Positions 34,335 through 45,496 are shown, counted from the first letter of the stretch. The stretch: 48,878 nt of DNA from Planctomycetota bacterium (GCA_009773755.1 WSZJ01000010.1:1-48878); one strand, 5' to 3'. Notes: generated by a model from the sequence alone, not told the origin. Translations and numbers: made by a program.

Positions 34335-37300
34335 CGGATCTGCTCCAGCCACTGGGCGGCCTCTTTGTCGCCGGGGGTCATCTGCAGGACCCTGCGCAGG
34401 ATCGCCGCCGCTTCCGGCCCCTTTCCAAGGTTCGACAGCACCACGGCCTTCGACTTGAGCGCTCCGGTCTGAAGCGAGTCCATGGCGATGGCGCGGTCGA
34501 ATGCGAGAAGGGCTTCGTTCAGGCGCTTGAGGCGCCACCAGCAGTCCCCGAGGCCCCAGCAGGTTTCGTATTCGTCGCCGCGGATGCGGATCGCCTCGAG
34601 GTACTGCGCGGCGGATTCTTCGAACCGGGAAGAGAGCCGGAGGACTTCAGCGAGATTGTGGTGCGACGGCGCGAACTCGGAATCGAGGCGGACGGAGCGC
34701 TGAAGCGCGGAACGGGCTTCGTCGTCCCGTCCGAGCCGGTGGTACGCGACGCCGAGGTTGTAGAGCAGCATGGCGTCATCGGGACGCAGTGCGGCGGCTT
34801 GCTTGAGATAGTCCACGGACTCTTCGTACCGGTCGATCTCAAGGAAGCGGTTCCCGCGCCGCTCGAGATCGGCGGCGGAGAGGCCTTCGTCCCTGAGGGT
34901 TGACAGAAGGGCCTCGAGCTCGCCGGCGGCGATCGGGCGCTGGAAAACGCGGCGAAGATGTCCGCCTGCGTCGAAGACGAAGGTGGAGGGCAGAATGACT
35001 GCGGCGCCCGCTCCGAAGAAGCTGCGGACGAGAGCATCGTTCGCGAGGAACTGGGGATACCCGAGCCTGAAGGTGGACACGGACGATTTCACGCTCTCGA
35101 GGTCCGTGACCTCCGTGCTCACTCCCGCGAATTTCACCTGCCCCGTAAACCGGTCCGCGGCGGCCGCGAGCAAGGGCAGTTCGCCCTTGCACGGCGCGCA
35201 GGTCGGCGCCCAGAAATTCACGACGGCCGGCTTCCCCTTCTCCGCGAGAGGTCCTTCGCTCCCATCCAGGCGTTTCGCAGCGATCTCGAACGAAAACTCC
35301 GGCGCGAGCCGCGGCCGCGTCTCATCCGGCCAGGCGGGAAGCTCGGACACGCGCGGCGCCGCTTCCCCCGGCCTGAACTCGAGAAGACGGTCGGCCGGAA
35401 GGTTCGTAAAGCGCGCCGGCGCTCCTCCACCCGGCCAGGAAATCTCGACGACGTCGATCTTCTCCGCATCGGCGAGGCCGAAATGCAGCTCGGCGGGGAC
35501 CTGCGTCAGAAATCCGTCGGCGATCCTCATGTACTCCTGCTGCGTCACGCCGGCCGAGGTGACTTTCACAATCGCGTTGAGCGGAAGCGCGCGCGACGGC
35601 CCGGCAGAGAGCCTGATGCGCGCGAAATGCCGCTTCGGCGCGGTGTTTTCCATGAGCCGCAGCCCCTGCATCGAGCGGCACACGAGATCCAGATCGCCGT
35701 CGCCGTCGATGTCCACCGGGCAGACCGACCGGCCGTCGTCGTCGAAATCCAGCCCGTAAAGGTAGGCGCAATTGACAAATCTCGGCGCCGGCCCGTCCGG
35801 ATTATGGAAGAGGCAATCACGCTCGTACCCGCTCCACGAGCCGCGGAATTCCTTGTTCACTTTCGCGGTCACCTGCTCCGCCCGCGCGCCCTTCTCCACC
35901 CCTTTCGCATCGGCGACCACCTGTCGCCAGAAATGCGTTCAGTAGTCCGGCGCCTTGGGGTCCGTGTTGGTCGTGTACCCGTTTGCGACGAAGAGGTCCT
36001 TGTCCGCGTCGTTGTCCGCGTCGAAGAAAAGGCACCCCCACCCCCAGTCCGCCCAGTTCGTCCCGCGCGCCATCGCAGTCTCGCTCCAGACGCCGTTCAA
36101 CCGCTCGTACATCTGGTTCCCCTGCGCGAGGATCATCCCCAGCCGCTTCATGTCCGGACTGAGGTCCTTCGCAAGCGGCACGATCCGGTTTCCCGCGTGG
36201 GAGTACATGTTCGAGATGTAAAGGGTCCAGTCGCCCGTGTTGTCCCAGTCCGCCAGCGTCACGCCCATCGTGTAATTCGAATCGGCGTCGAAGATGTGGT
36301 CCTTCGCGTCGGCAAAATTCGCCTTCCCGTCGTTCAGCCAGAGGTGATTCGGACCGAAGTCGTTCCCCTCGAAGACGTCGAGGTCGCCGTCGCCGTCGAA
36401 ATCGAACGCCTTCGCGAGATACGTGTACTGCGTTCCCGACATCCCGCGCGCCTGCGATTCCTCCCTCAGGTCGAGCTTCCCGTAATTCATGAAGAGCCAG
36501 TTGTCCATCCCGTCGTAGCTCGCAACGCGGTTGAATCCCGCCGCGAGCGATGCCGCGTTCGAATAATTGCAGACGTACAGGTCGAGGAACCCGTTGCCGT
36601 CCACGTCCATCGGGACGACGGCCTGCGTCAACACCTCCCGAACGCCCTTCTCCAGGGGCGCCGCGAGCGCCTTCGGGCGAAGCGTCCAGCCTCCGTTTTC
36701 CTGCACGTAGATGCCGCTGAACGCAGTCTGTCCCTCGTACGAGAGCACCTGTCCCGTCACCAGCTCGTCCACGCCGTCATTGTCGAGATCGACGCGGAGC
36801 GGGCTGAAGCCCGCTTCGCGCGCCTCCTTCATCGGGGTCGGCGCGCGCACAAATCCGCCTTTGCCGTCGTTCAGGAACAGCGCCGACTCCGTCTCGGCCC
36901 GCGTCGCCAGCACGTCGTAAAACCCGTCCCCGTTCCAGTCGCACACCAGGAGACCGCCGAGCGCCGCGACGCCGCGGTCGTTGATGATCTGCGCGCGCAG
37001 GTTCCGGACCTCGTCGCTTTCGTGAAACATCAGCCCGCACGCCTCCGTCACGTCCCTCCACGGCTTGTGTTTCGCCTCGCCGCGGCACCCCTCCACCCAC
37101 TCCATCCGCCGCACCTTCCAGGCCTTCCCGTCGCCCGATACGAACTGCGCCCGCACGATCCCCGCCAGATCGGCGCGCGTCCCGTCGGGACGGACGCCGG
37201 CGACCTGGAAGTGGATGCTGGCGAAGGACGCCAGGCCGCCGGTGTCCATGAGGAATTCGAAGGGGCGCCAGGTGGTGCGTTCGACAGCGGACCAGCCGTC

Positions 37301-37705
37301 GACGTGCTCCTTGAGGATCGCGATGAACGCCGCCGCTTCGGAATCCGCCCACTGCGTCTCACGGTACTCGCGCAGAACGACCGCAGCGTCCGGCAGCTCC
37401 TTCCCGTCCCTCGGCTTCGGCCAGCGCGCCTTGAAGTCGGGCGTGAGCGCCGCCGCCACCATTCCCCAGTCGCGCCCCTTCAGCCCTTTTACAAAAGTCC
37501 CCTTGATCGCCGGGTTCACAATGTCGAACGCGTCTTCAGACCTGACGATGTCCGCGACGAACGCCTTCGGACGGGGCACGAATTCCCCCGCCTTGACAGT
37601 GGGACCCCGGCGCAGCAGCGCCAGCGCCAGTCCCGCGGCAACGACCGATAAAAGGCCGCCCGCAACGACCAGGCGGCGGCGAGGAATTTCGGCGGCTTCG
37701 GGCAC
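34331..37705 (-). CDS. Predicted selenoprotein C: FG-GAP/UnbV/thioredoxin/TPR, Sec589
   Basis: A 1,124-residue protein starting at GTG 37705 (AGGGG about 10 nt upstream). A membrane anchor occupies about residues 10-30 (L-V-V-A-G-G-L-L-S-V-V-A-A-G-L-A-L-A-L-L). The NTF2-like region has F-V-K-G-L-K-G-R-D-W and V-E-R-T-T-W-R-P-F-E-F-L, both shared by the other loci. The propeller ends T-N-T-D-P-K-A-P-D-Y, then TGA 35941-35939 (Sec589), T-H-F-W-R-Q-V-V-A-D-A. UnbV/ASPIC, a thioredoxin domain with C836-A-P-C839 and TPRs follow. A GTG at 35920 lies inside the hairpin after the TGA with no Shine-Dalgarno sequence, so it is a poor independent start. Locus B begins within its stop codon. Confidence 0.85.
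35912..35941 (-). promoter_or_regulatory. Candidate SECIS, locus C (UGA + hairpin)
   Basis: After TGA 35941-35939 come 10 nt, GGCGAC (35928-35923), the loop AGGUG (35922-35918) and GUCGCC (35917-35912). Compared with A and B, the fifth stem pair changes from G-C to A-U on both sides, so pairing is kept. Confidence 0.8.
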
Positions 37706-37804
37706 GACGGCGATCCCCTGAACTTGGACTTCCCCGAGGAACGGGAATTCTATCCCGCCGTCGTACGGACGACCACGGGATTCCCCATGGCGCCCCTCCG
37801 CAGC

Positions 37805-38530
37805 CTATCGGCCGTTATTTCCGCCGGGTCCCACCAGGCCCTTCCCCGGACGCCCCGACGCCGGATTCGCTCCGGGAAGCCAGCTCTTGTCCATCTTGTC
37901 GAACATCTCCTGCTGGGTCTGGGAAAGAACCGCCCGGACCCGCTGCTCCGTCTCCTCGCGTATACCGCTCTGCGTGTAGATCGCTATCCCGGGCTCGTCG
38001 GAGTTGGACATCATCTTCGCAACTTTCGCGAATTGCTCCTTCAGGACCTTCTCGACTTCTGCTTTCTGCTCCGGAGCCAGGGTCATCCCCTTGCTCATCT
38101 GCTCCACGCTCTTGAGGGCATTGCCCATCTGCTTTTCCGCGTACCGCTTGGCGTCCGCTTCGTGCCTCTCGCGCGTCAGTTGCTCGTTCACCGCGATCAC
38201 GGCCTTCTTGAGGGCCTCCGGATCCACCGGTCCGCCGCCCGAGGCGGGGATGCTGCCCAGTGCGATGCGAATTTCGTTCAGCTCCGACGTGACCTTCGAA
38301 AGCTCGGTCTTGAGCGCCACGATTTGCGCAGCTGCCGCGCGTTCACCCGCTGTGGAGCCGGAATCTCCGTTTCCAGCGCCTGACCTGGCTCGGTCGTCAT
38401 CGGACTTCCCGCCAGGCCGAGCCTGGAGATCCTCCACCTGCGACGTCAATCGTAGGAGCCCGACACCCGTCCCGATGGAAATCAGGCACGCCATCGACCC
38501 CACCAGCATCCCTGCCACGCCGCTATTCAT
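37805..38530 (-). CDS. Membrane-anchored coiled-coil protein between selenoprotein loci
   Basis: A 241-residue protein from ATG 38530 with GAGGAGG upstream. An N-terminal membrane segment (G-M-L-V-G-S-M-A-C-L-I-S-I-G-T-G-V-G-L-L) is followed by a helical, coiled-coil-like stretch (I-V-A-L-K-T-E-L-S-K-V-T-S-E-L-N-E-I) and a second one with L-A-P-E-Q-K-A-E-V-E-K-V-L-K-E-Q, reminiscent of the LTxxQ motif of Spy/CpxP periplasmic chaperones. V-L-S-Q-T-Q-Q-E-M-F gives a second such motif. It sits 28 nt after locus D and 99 nt before locus C on the same strand, so it is likely part of the operon. A periplasmic chaperone or stress-sensor role is a guess. Confidence 0.75.
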   Translation of the reverse strand: MNSGVAGMLVGSMACLISIGTGVGLLRLTSQVEDLQARPGGKSDDDRARSGAGNGDSGSTAGERAAAAQIVALKTELSKVTSELNEIRIALGSIPASGGGPVDPEALKKAVIAVNEQLTRERHEADAKRYAEKQMGNALKSVEQMSKGMTLAPEQKAEVEKVLKEQFAKVAKMMSNSDEPGIAIYTQSGIREETEQRVRAVLSQTQQEMFDKMDKSWLPGANPASGRPGKGLVGPGGNNGR

Positions 38531-38558
38531 CTCGCCTCCTCAACGATTCTGGCGCTTG

Positions 38559-41500
38559 TCAGCGCCGGTTCTCCCCAGTCATCAGTTTCAGCCACTCCCG
38601 CGCTTCCTCGTCCGACGGGTTCAGCGCCAGCGACATCGTCAGGCACTTCTCCGCATCCGCATTCTGCCCTAGCGCCTTGTGAAGCCGGCTCTTCCACTTC
38701 CACGCCGCGGCGGATTTCGGCTCCGCCTTGATCGCCCGATCAAAGGCTTCCATCGCGCGGGCAACCTCGTTTTTCTGGGCGAACACCCGGCCCAGGGGGA
38801 CGAGAAATTCAGCCTTTTCCCCGCCGCACCTCAGGGCCTCATTGTACTGCACAATCGCCTCGCCAAGTTGGTCCGCATTGTGGAAGGCGGCGCCCAGGTT
38901 CATGTGCGCGTAGGCATCGTCAGGATCAAGCTGGATAGACTGCTGAATCGCCGCGATCGACTTTTGCAGTTCGCCCAGGCTGAACCAGGCCATGCCCAGC
39001 TTGGAGTACGGAACCGCGCGCGACGGCGCGATCCGGATCGACCATTCCAACAGGGGGACGGCCTCGGCGGCCTTTCCGGACTCCATCAACTGGTTGGCCC
39101 GGACTTCCAGGTCTGCGGGCGAAGGCTCGTCGCCCGCCATCGATGCGAGAAGCGTTCGGATCTCGGTGTCCGATACTTCCCGCTGGAAAACTCGATTCAG
39201 GCGTCCCCTCGCGTCGAACACGAAAGTCGACGGCAAAATGGCGGATCCTCCCGGCCCAAAGAAGGCAGCCATGAGCGCCTCGTCAGCAACGAACTGAGGA
39301 TACTTCACGCCCGCCGCTTCCGCCATGCCCCGCGCTGCGTCAAGGTTCACCCCATCGACGCACACGCCCGCAAAGCTGACGTCGGGCCCCAACCTCCCGG
39401 CGAGGACGCCCAGCGCGGGCAGTTCCCGCTTGCACGGAGCACACGTCGTGGACCAGAAGTTCAGCACCGCCGGCCTGCCCGGGGCAGCAAGCGGCCCGCG
39501 CTTCCCGTCAAACCCGGTCGCCGTCGCGGCCGGCGTTCCCGGCAACGCTTCCTTCGGCCGGGAGTCTTCGGGCCACTTCGGAAGCGTGGACACTCGGGCG
39601 GCCGACTCGCCTTCGTCGAGTTCGATGAGGCGATCGGCAGGGAGATTCTCCCACCGCTCGACTCGTCCTGTGGGCCAGCGAACCTCGACGGCGGTGACGG
39701 CGTCCGCGGCGTCGAGGCCAAAGTGCAGGTCGGCAGGAAGCTGCGACTGGAAGCCATCCGTGACTTTCACGTAGTCCTGCTGTGTCACGCCGCCTGCGGT
39801 GACCTTGACATGGGCTCCCAGCGCGAGGCGATGGCCTGAAGAGGCCGTAAGCCGCAGCCGCGCAAAGTGGCGCGGTGGAAGCCTGTTCTCGAAGAGCCGG
39901 AGCCCCTGCAACCCGAGGCACATCAGATCCAGGTCGCCGTCCCCGTCGATATCCACCGGCACGGCCGAGCGCCCGTCGTCCTCCATGTCGAGCCCGAACA
40001 GGTAAGGTGCGTTGTAAAAGCGCGGACAGGGACCGTCCGGGTTGTAGAAGAGGTTATCTTTCTCATAGCCGCTCCAGGATCCGCGAAATGCCCGCTCCAG
40101 GACGGGATCCTTCCCCTTCGGCTTGTCTCCCTTCGTCATGGCGGCAGCGTCGGCGACTACCAGTCGCCAAAAATGCGTTCAGAAATCGGGCGCAGATGAG
40201 TCCGTGTTGCTCGTGTAGCCGTTCGCCACGAAGATGTCCTTGTCACCGTCGTTGTCCGGGTCCCAGAACAGGCAGGCCCAGGCCCAGTCCGCCCAGTTCA
40301 CGCCCCTCTCGATCCCCGTCTCGCTCCACGTCCCCTTCTTCCGGTCAAATTCGAACAACTGGTTTCCCTGCGCCAGCACCATGGCGATGCTCTTCAGATC
40401 GGGCGAAATCTCCGCCGCAAGCGGCACGATCCGGTTCCCCGCGTGCGAGTACATGTTTGAAATGTAGAGGCTGAACTCCCCCGTATTGTCCCAGTCCGCC
40501 CACGTGCAGCCCATCGTGTAGCTCGATCCCTCGGCGAACTTGTGGCCCTTCCCCTCAGCGAAAGTCCCGTCCCCGCGATTGAGCCAGAGCGGGTCGGGGC
40601 CGAAATCATTCCCCTCATAGATGTCGATGTCCCCGTCCCCGTCGAAGTCCCAGAACATCACGCAGTAGGTGTACTGCGTGCCGTGGATCCCTCTCGCGTC
40701 TGACTCCTCCTTGAAGCGAAGCTGCCCCTTGTTCATGAAAAGGAGGTTGTCGGCCCCATCGAACGCCATGAGATGATTGAACTCGGACTGGGACGATCCC
40801 CGGTGCTTGTAACACCCCAGGAACAGGTCCAGCTGGCCGTCGCCGTCGATGTCATGAGGCACGATGGTCTGGACATTGACATCCCGCATCCCGACCGGAA
40901 TTTCAAATTCAAGCCGGTCGCGCAACATCTCCCAGCCGGCTCCCTTGCGCACATACACTGGAATCCGTGCCCGTGTCCCCTCGTAATCGAAGACCGCGCC
41001 GCTCACGAGTTCATCCACTCCATCGTTGTCCAGATCCACCAGCAGATAGGTGAACGCGCACATTTCCGGCGGGATTTCCGGTCCGGACTCACGGGCGAAT
41101 CCACCCCTGCCGTCGTTGAGGAACAGCACGGTCTGGTTGAAATACTTTGTCGCAAAGACGTCCCAGAACCCGTCCCGATTCCAGTCCCCGACCGTCAGCC
41201 CGCCAGTCACGACGATCTCCCGGCTGTCGATGATGTCCGCTTGAATCTTTCGGTCGGCCTCAGATTCGTTAAAGTGCAGCCCGACAGCATCGGTCACTTC
41301 CCGGAAGGGCCGGAATCTGGCCTCAGCGAGGTAACCCTCAAGAAAGCGAAGCCTCTTCAGCCTCCAGGTCCCCTCCAACAGGACCAACCCTGTTTCCAGC
41401 GTTGCATTCAACTCCGCTCTCGTACCGTCGGCACGGGGTCCGGCAAGCTGGAAATGGAGGGTGGCGAATGCCGATGTTCCGTTCTCGTGCAGGAGAAACT

Positions 41501-41963
41501 CAAACGGACGCCAGGTCGTGCGCTCGACGCTCGTCCAGTCTCCGGTGAAGCCTTCGATCCGGTCCAGCAGCTTCGCCGGGTCCAGGTCGGGGGTTTCCTG
41601 GCGCCCCATTGCGCGAAGGACTACGTCGCTGTCCGGAACGACCACTCCGTCGCCTCTCGACGGAAAGCGTCCCAGGAATCCGGGCGCGAACGCCGCCATC
41701 GACGCGGCCCGGTCCCGGACGCGCAGGCCCTTGACGAACGCCCGCTTCACGTCGGAATTCGCCTTCTCAAACGTCTCTTCGGATTTCGTGATGTCGAGGA
41801 CGAATTCCTCCGGGCGCGGAAGGAACGGGTCCTCTGTTTTGCCGGGCTTGAGTTCGGGTTTTCCGGCGCGCAGGAGGAAAATTCCTGCGATCGCGATGCC
41901 AACGGACGCAATCCCGACCAGCACCAGGGAAAGTCGCCCTGCAGAATGCCCGTGCCGGGCCAT
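38559..41963 (-). CDS. Predicted selenoprotein D: FG-GAP/UnbV/thioredoxin/TPR, Sec595
   Basis: A 1,134-residue protein; its ATG (41963) directly follows the TGA of locus E with no gap, and AGGGAG lies upstream. The anchor helix is at about 10-33, then an NTF2-like region and an FG-GAP propeller ending Y-T-S-N-T-D-S-S-A-P-D-F. It then has TGA 40181-40179 (Sec595), T-H-F-W-R-L-V-V-A-D-A, UnbV/ASPIC (H-V-K-V-T-A-G-G-V-T-Q-Q-D-Y), a thioredoxin domain with C841-A-P-C844 and TPRs. This copy has Phe instead of Tyr before the TGA and R-L-V instead of R-Q-V after it, so it is divergent from A-C, yet the TGA and hairpin are kept. Confidence 0.85.
40152..40181 (-). promoter_or_regulatory. Candidate SECIS, locus D (UGA + hairpin)
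   Basis: After TGA 40181-40179 come 10 nt, GGCGACU (40168-40162), the loop GGU (40161-40159) and AGUCGCC (40158-40152): a perfect 7-bp stem with the GGU loop. Confidence 0.82.
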
Positions 41964-44900
41964 TCAGCGCTCCCTGGAATTCGAGAGCTGCGACAGGTAC
42001 TTCAGCGCCTCCTCCAGGTGGGGATCGAGGCTCAGCGCCGTCTGAAAACTCCGACGCGCTTCTTCAGTATGCTTCAGAAACATGTGAAGCTTTCCCTTCG
42101 AGACGTGCGCGCGCGGCTTCATCGGATCCTTCAGGATGGCTTCTTCGAAAAGTCGCAAACCCAGGTCCGTCTTCATCGCCTCGGCGGCCGCATTTCCATA
42201 CAGGACCAGGTAGTCGTACTCGCCCTTCCGGTGCGAGTACGCCGCTTCGTAGTGCTCCAGGGATTCTACGGCGCGGCCTGTCGCGTGAAGGGCCAGCCCG
42301 AGATTGTAGTGAGTGTTGGGGTTGCCTGAATCGAACTGCAGGGATTTCGTGAAGGAGGCAATGGCCTCTTCATTTCGCTCGAGCTTGACCATGATGATTC
42401 CTCTGGTGAGCCAGGCCGAGGAACTCTTCGGGTCGAGGAGAAGCGCCTGCTCAAGGACGGAAAGTGCCCGGGGGAATTCATCGCGGCTGAAGTGGTCGTT
42501 GGCGAGGAATTCGAGCTGGCCGACGGTCAGGGGATCCTCCTTGAACGAATCGAGGAGGAGCTGCAGCTCTTCCTCCGTGACGGCCCTGCGAAAGATCCTC
42601 CGAATCCTGCCTTTATGATCGAACACGAAGGTGGACGGCAGGATCGCTTCGCCGCCTTCTCCGAAGTAGCTGTTCATGAGCTCGTCGTTGGCAACGAACT
42701 GGGGGTACTCGAGGCCGAAGGCCTTGACGGAAGACCGAACGCCGTCGAGGTCGCGGGTTTCCACGCTGACGCCTGCGAACTGGACCTGGGTGCCATACCG
42801 CCGGGCGACCTTTGCCAGTGCCGGGAGTTCTGTTTTGCACGGCGCGCAGGAAGGAGACCAGAAGTTCACCACGGCGGGGAGTCCCGTCTGCGCGAGGTGA
42901 CCCGACTTTCCGTCGAGGCCCAGGGCGGTCGCCGAGGGGGAAGCGGGCGGCCGGACCGGGGGACGGGACTCTGCTGGCCATTTCGACAGCACGGCTGCAT
43001 TGAACGATTCCGATCCCTCCACGAGTGAGACCAGTCGATTCGCGGGAAGGTTCTTCCAGGATTGCACGGCCCCCGAAGGCCAGGTGACTTCAACACGGTC
43101 GATGCGATCGGTGTCGCGCAGCCCAAAGTGCAGGTCCAGGGGTACCTGGGACTGGTATCCGTCCGTGATCCGGACGTAATCCTGCTGAGTGATGCCGCCG
43201 GCCGTAAGGCGCACGAGAGCGCCGAGCGCGATCGGATTCGATTTTGTGGCCTCAAGGCGCAGGCGTGCGAAGTTCCTCGGAGCCCATGTGTTTTCCATGA
43301 GATGAAGGCCCTGGAGACTGAGCACCAGGAGGTCAAGATCACCATCTCCGTCAAAGTCGCAGGGAACGGAGGAACGCCCGTCGTCCACGAAGTCAAGGCC
43401 GTACACGTACGCCGATTGGAAGAACCGCGAAGAAGCGCCGTCCGGGTTGTGAAAAAACACATCCCGTTCGTACCCACTCCAGGATCCGCGGAACTCCCTC
43501 ACGGATTTCTGGTCGAGCACCGTCTTTGTCTTGAGCATCTGGGCCTTCGCATCGGCGATCACCGATCGCCAATAGAGAGTTCAGTAATCCGGCTTCGAGG
43601 CATCGCCGTGGGACGTGAAGCCGTTGGTCACAAAAAGGTCCTTGTCCGTATCGTTATCGAAATCCGCGAAATTACAGCCCCAGGCCCAGTCGGCCCAGTT
43701 GACGCATCGCTCGACGGAACACTCGCGCCAGATCCGCGTGGACGGATCGCATTCATACTGCTGGTTTCCCTGCGCCAGGACACGGGCGGTCTCCCGAAGC
43801 TCGTCCGAGATTCCTGCGGCAAGCGGCACGATGCGGTTTCCCGCGTGCGAGTACATGTTCGAGATGTGAATCGCCCAGGTCCCGTTGTTGTCGTAGTCGG
43901 CGATTGAAACACCCATCGTGTAATTCGATCCCTGTTCGAGAGTGTGGCCGGGAGTCCTGGCGAATTGTCCGGTTCCGTTGTTTGTCCACAGGACATTGGG
44001 TCCGTAGTCGTTGCAATCCATCAGATCCAGGTCTCCGTCGAAATCGAAATCGAAGAATTTTGCGGTGAAGGTGTACTGGTTCTCCACAATTCCCCGGGCG
44101 TGCGCTTCCTCGGTGAATTTCAGATTTCCCTGGTTGATGAAAAAGTAGTTTGGAGTGCCGTCGAATGAGGCCAGCGAATTGAAATCCTCCTTCAAGGAAT
44201 CGTTGTCCGAGTATCCGCAGAAGTACAGGTCCAGCAGTCCGTCCCGGTTGATGTCCACCGGAATGATTGCCTGCACCGTGATCACGCGGTCCTCTACAGA
44301 ATTCGGGAATTCGAACGCGCGCTGAAGGCGCTCCCACTCCGCGCCTTTGCGCCGATACAGGTCGAACCAGCCCACACCCTTCCCGTACTCGTTGATCAAG
44401 GAACTGACCATCTCCTCAATGCCGTCCCCGTCGAGGTCGACGGCAAGCCACGTCACGGGCGTGTCGGCGCGACGCGAATTGGGACCCGGCAGCCGCGTGA
44501 AACCTCCTTTGCCGTCGTTCATGAAGAAAACCGATTCCTGACGGTTGACGCTCGCCAGGACATCCCAGAACCCGTCCCGGTTAAAATCCGCGACCGCCAG
44601 GCTGCCGAAAGCGGAGTTGTTCCGGTTGTCGATCACTTCCTGCTTGAGATTGACGAGAGCGTCAGACTCGTTGAAGTGGAGACCGACCGCATCGGTGATC
44701 TCCCGCCAGGGGCCGGAGCGCCCCTCGATGCGCGTTCCCTCGATCCATTCGAAGCGGCGAACTTTCCAGGCTTCACCTTCCTTGACGGTCTGAACCCGAA
44801 CGGAGCCCGAAAGGTCGACGCGCCGGCCGTCGGAATGCGGTCCTGCGAGCTGAAAATGGAGCTCGCAGTAGGCCGATGACTCCGGGAGGTCCGCGAGAAA

Positions 44901-45344
44901 CGTGAACGGTCTCCAGGTCGTCCGCTCAATGTTCGTCAGCCCCTCCATGTGCGCCTGGATGATCGTCCAGAATCCGTCGCGGTCCGTTTCCTGCAACACG
45001 AGATCCCGGTATTCGCGGATCAACAGGGAGCCATCCGCATGTTCGCGCCCCTCGGCCGGACGCGGGAATCGGGCGCGGAAATCCGCGGTCATTCCTTTCC
45101 GGGCAAGGCCTGAATCCCGCTCCCGGAGCCCCTTGACGAACGTTGACTTGACGGACTTGCCCACGGCGTCGGAAAGTCCCTCAGACTTCGCGATGTCCGT
45201 CACGAATTCCTTCGGACGCGGAACGAATCCGGAAGGCGCCTCCGCGGGTCCCTGGCGCTTCCAGACCAGCGCAATGGCGGCGCCGACAGCGACCAGGAGG
45301 ATGGCAAGTCCCGGCAGGAACAGTTTTCTAGATCGGGGCGGCAT
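41964..45344 (-). CDS. Predicted selenoprotein E: FG-GAP/UnbV/thioredoxin/TPR, Sec588
   Basis: A 1,126-residue protein, first of the five in transcription order, from ATG 45344. The anchor helix is at about 8-28 (L-F-L-P-G-L-A-I-L-L-V-A-V-G-A-A-I-A-L-V). The NTF2-like region (F-V-K-G-L-R-E-R-D, E-R-T-T-W-R-P-F) is followed by an FG-GAP propeller ending N-G-F-T-S-H-G-D-A-S-K-P-D-Y. TGA 43583-43581 (Sec588) is followed by T-L-Y-W-R-S-V-I-A-D-A. UnbV/ASPIC, a thioredoxin domain with C833-A-P-C836 and TPRs complete it. This is the most divergent copy after the TGA (Y-W-R-S), but the stop is still TGA. The locus lies 180 nt downstream of the lipoprotein gene, beyond its terminator, so it probably has its own promoter. 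Confidence 0.85.
43554..43583 (-). promoter_or_regulatory. Candidate SECIS, locus E (UGA + hairpin)
   Basis: After TGA 43583-43581 come 10 nt, GGCGAUC (43570-43564), the loop GGU (43563-43561) and GAUCGCC (43560-43554): a perfect 7-bp stem. Relative to locus D the two inner pairs change from C-G and U-A to U-A and C-G, which is compensatory. Confidence 0.83.
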
Positions 45345-45403
45345 GGCAGAGCCTCTTCGAGAATTTCAGTAAATGGTGAAGTTTCGCAGGCGGAAGGGCG
45401 ACT

Positions 45404-45432
45404 TCTGTATCATTTCGCAAATTCTCCGGCAA
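45404..45432 (-). promoter_or_regulatory. Weak candidate promoter for the selenoprotein cluster
   Basis: On the minus strand, TTGCCG (45432-45427), 17 nt, TACAGA (45409-45404), in the 116-nt gap between the lipoprotein terminator and the locus E start. Spacing is right but both boxes match the consensus only in part. Confidence 0.3.
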
Positions 45433-45460
45433 GCGGTAGTTGGAAATTGGCCGGAGGCTC

Positions 45461-45496
45461 AAAAAAACCAGGCCCCGGGACAACCCCGGGGCCTGG
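45461..45496 (-). terminator. Rho-independent terminator after the lipoprotein gene
   Basis: On the minus strand a perfect 12-bp GC-rich stem (CCAGGCCCCGGG with its complement, 45496-45485 and 45479-45468), a 5-nt loop, then seven T (45467-45461). It lies 28 nt after the stop of the gene at 45525. Confidence 0.93.

Noticed and set aside
27442-45344. Genome-wide reassignment of TGA to an amino acid (for example Trp or Gly code)
   Set aside because: TGA ends many normal genes here (sigma factor, SAM hydrolase, FG-GAP loci D and E themselves). Only six internal TGAs occur, each at a redox-type or identical position with a hairpin after it.
27442-45344. Five pseudogenes caused by point mutations
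   Set aside because: The same stop at the same residue in five divergent copies, with intact frames on both sides and a kept hairpin, cannot be explained by random decay.
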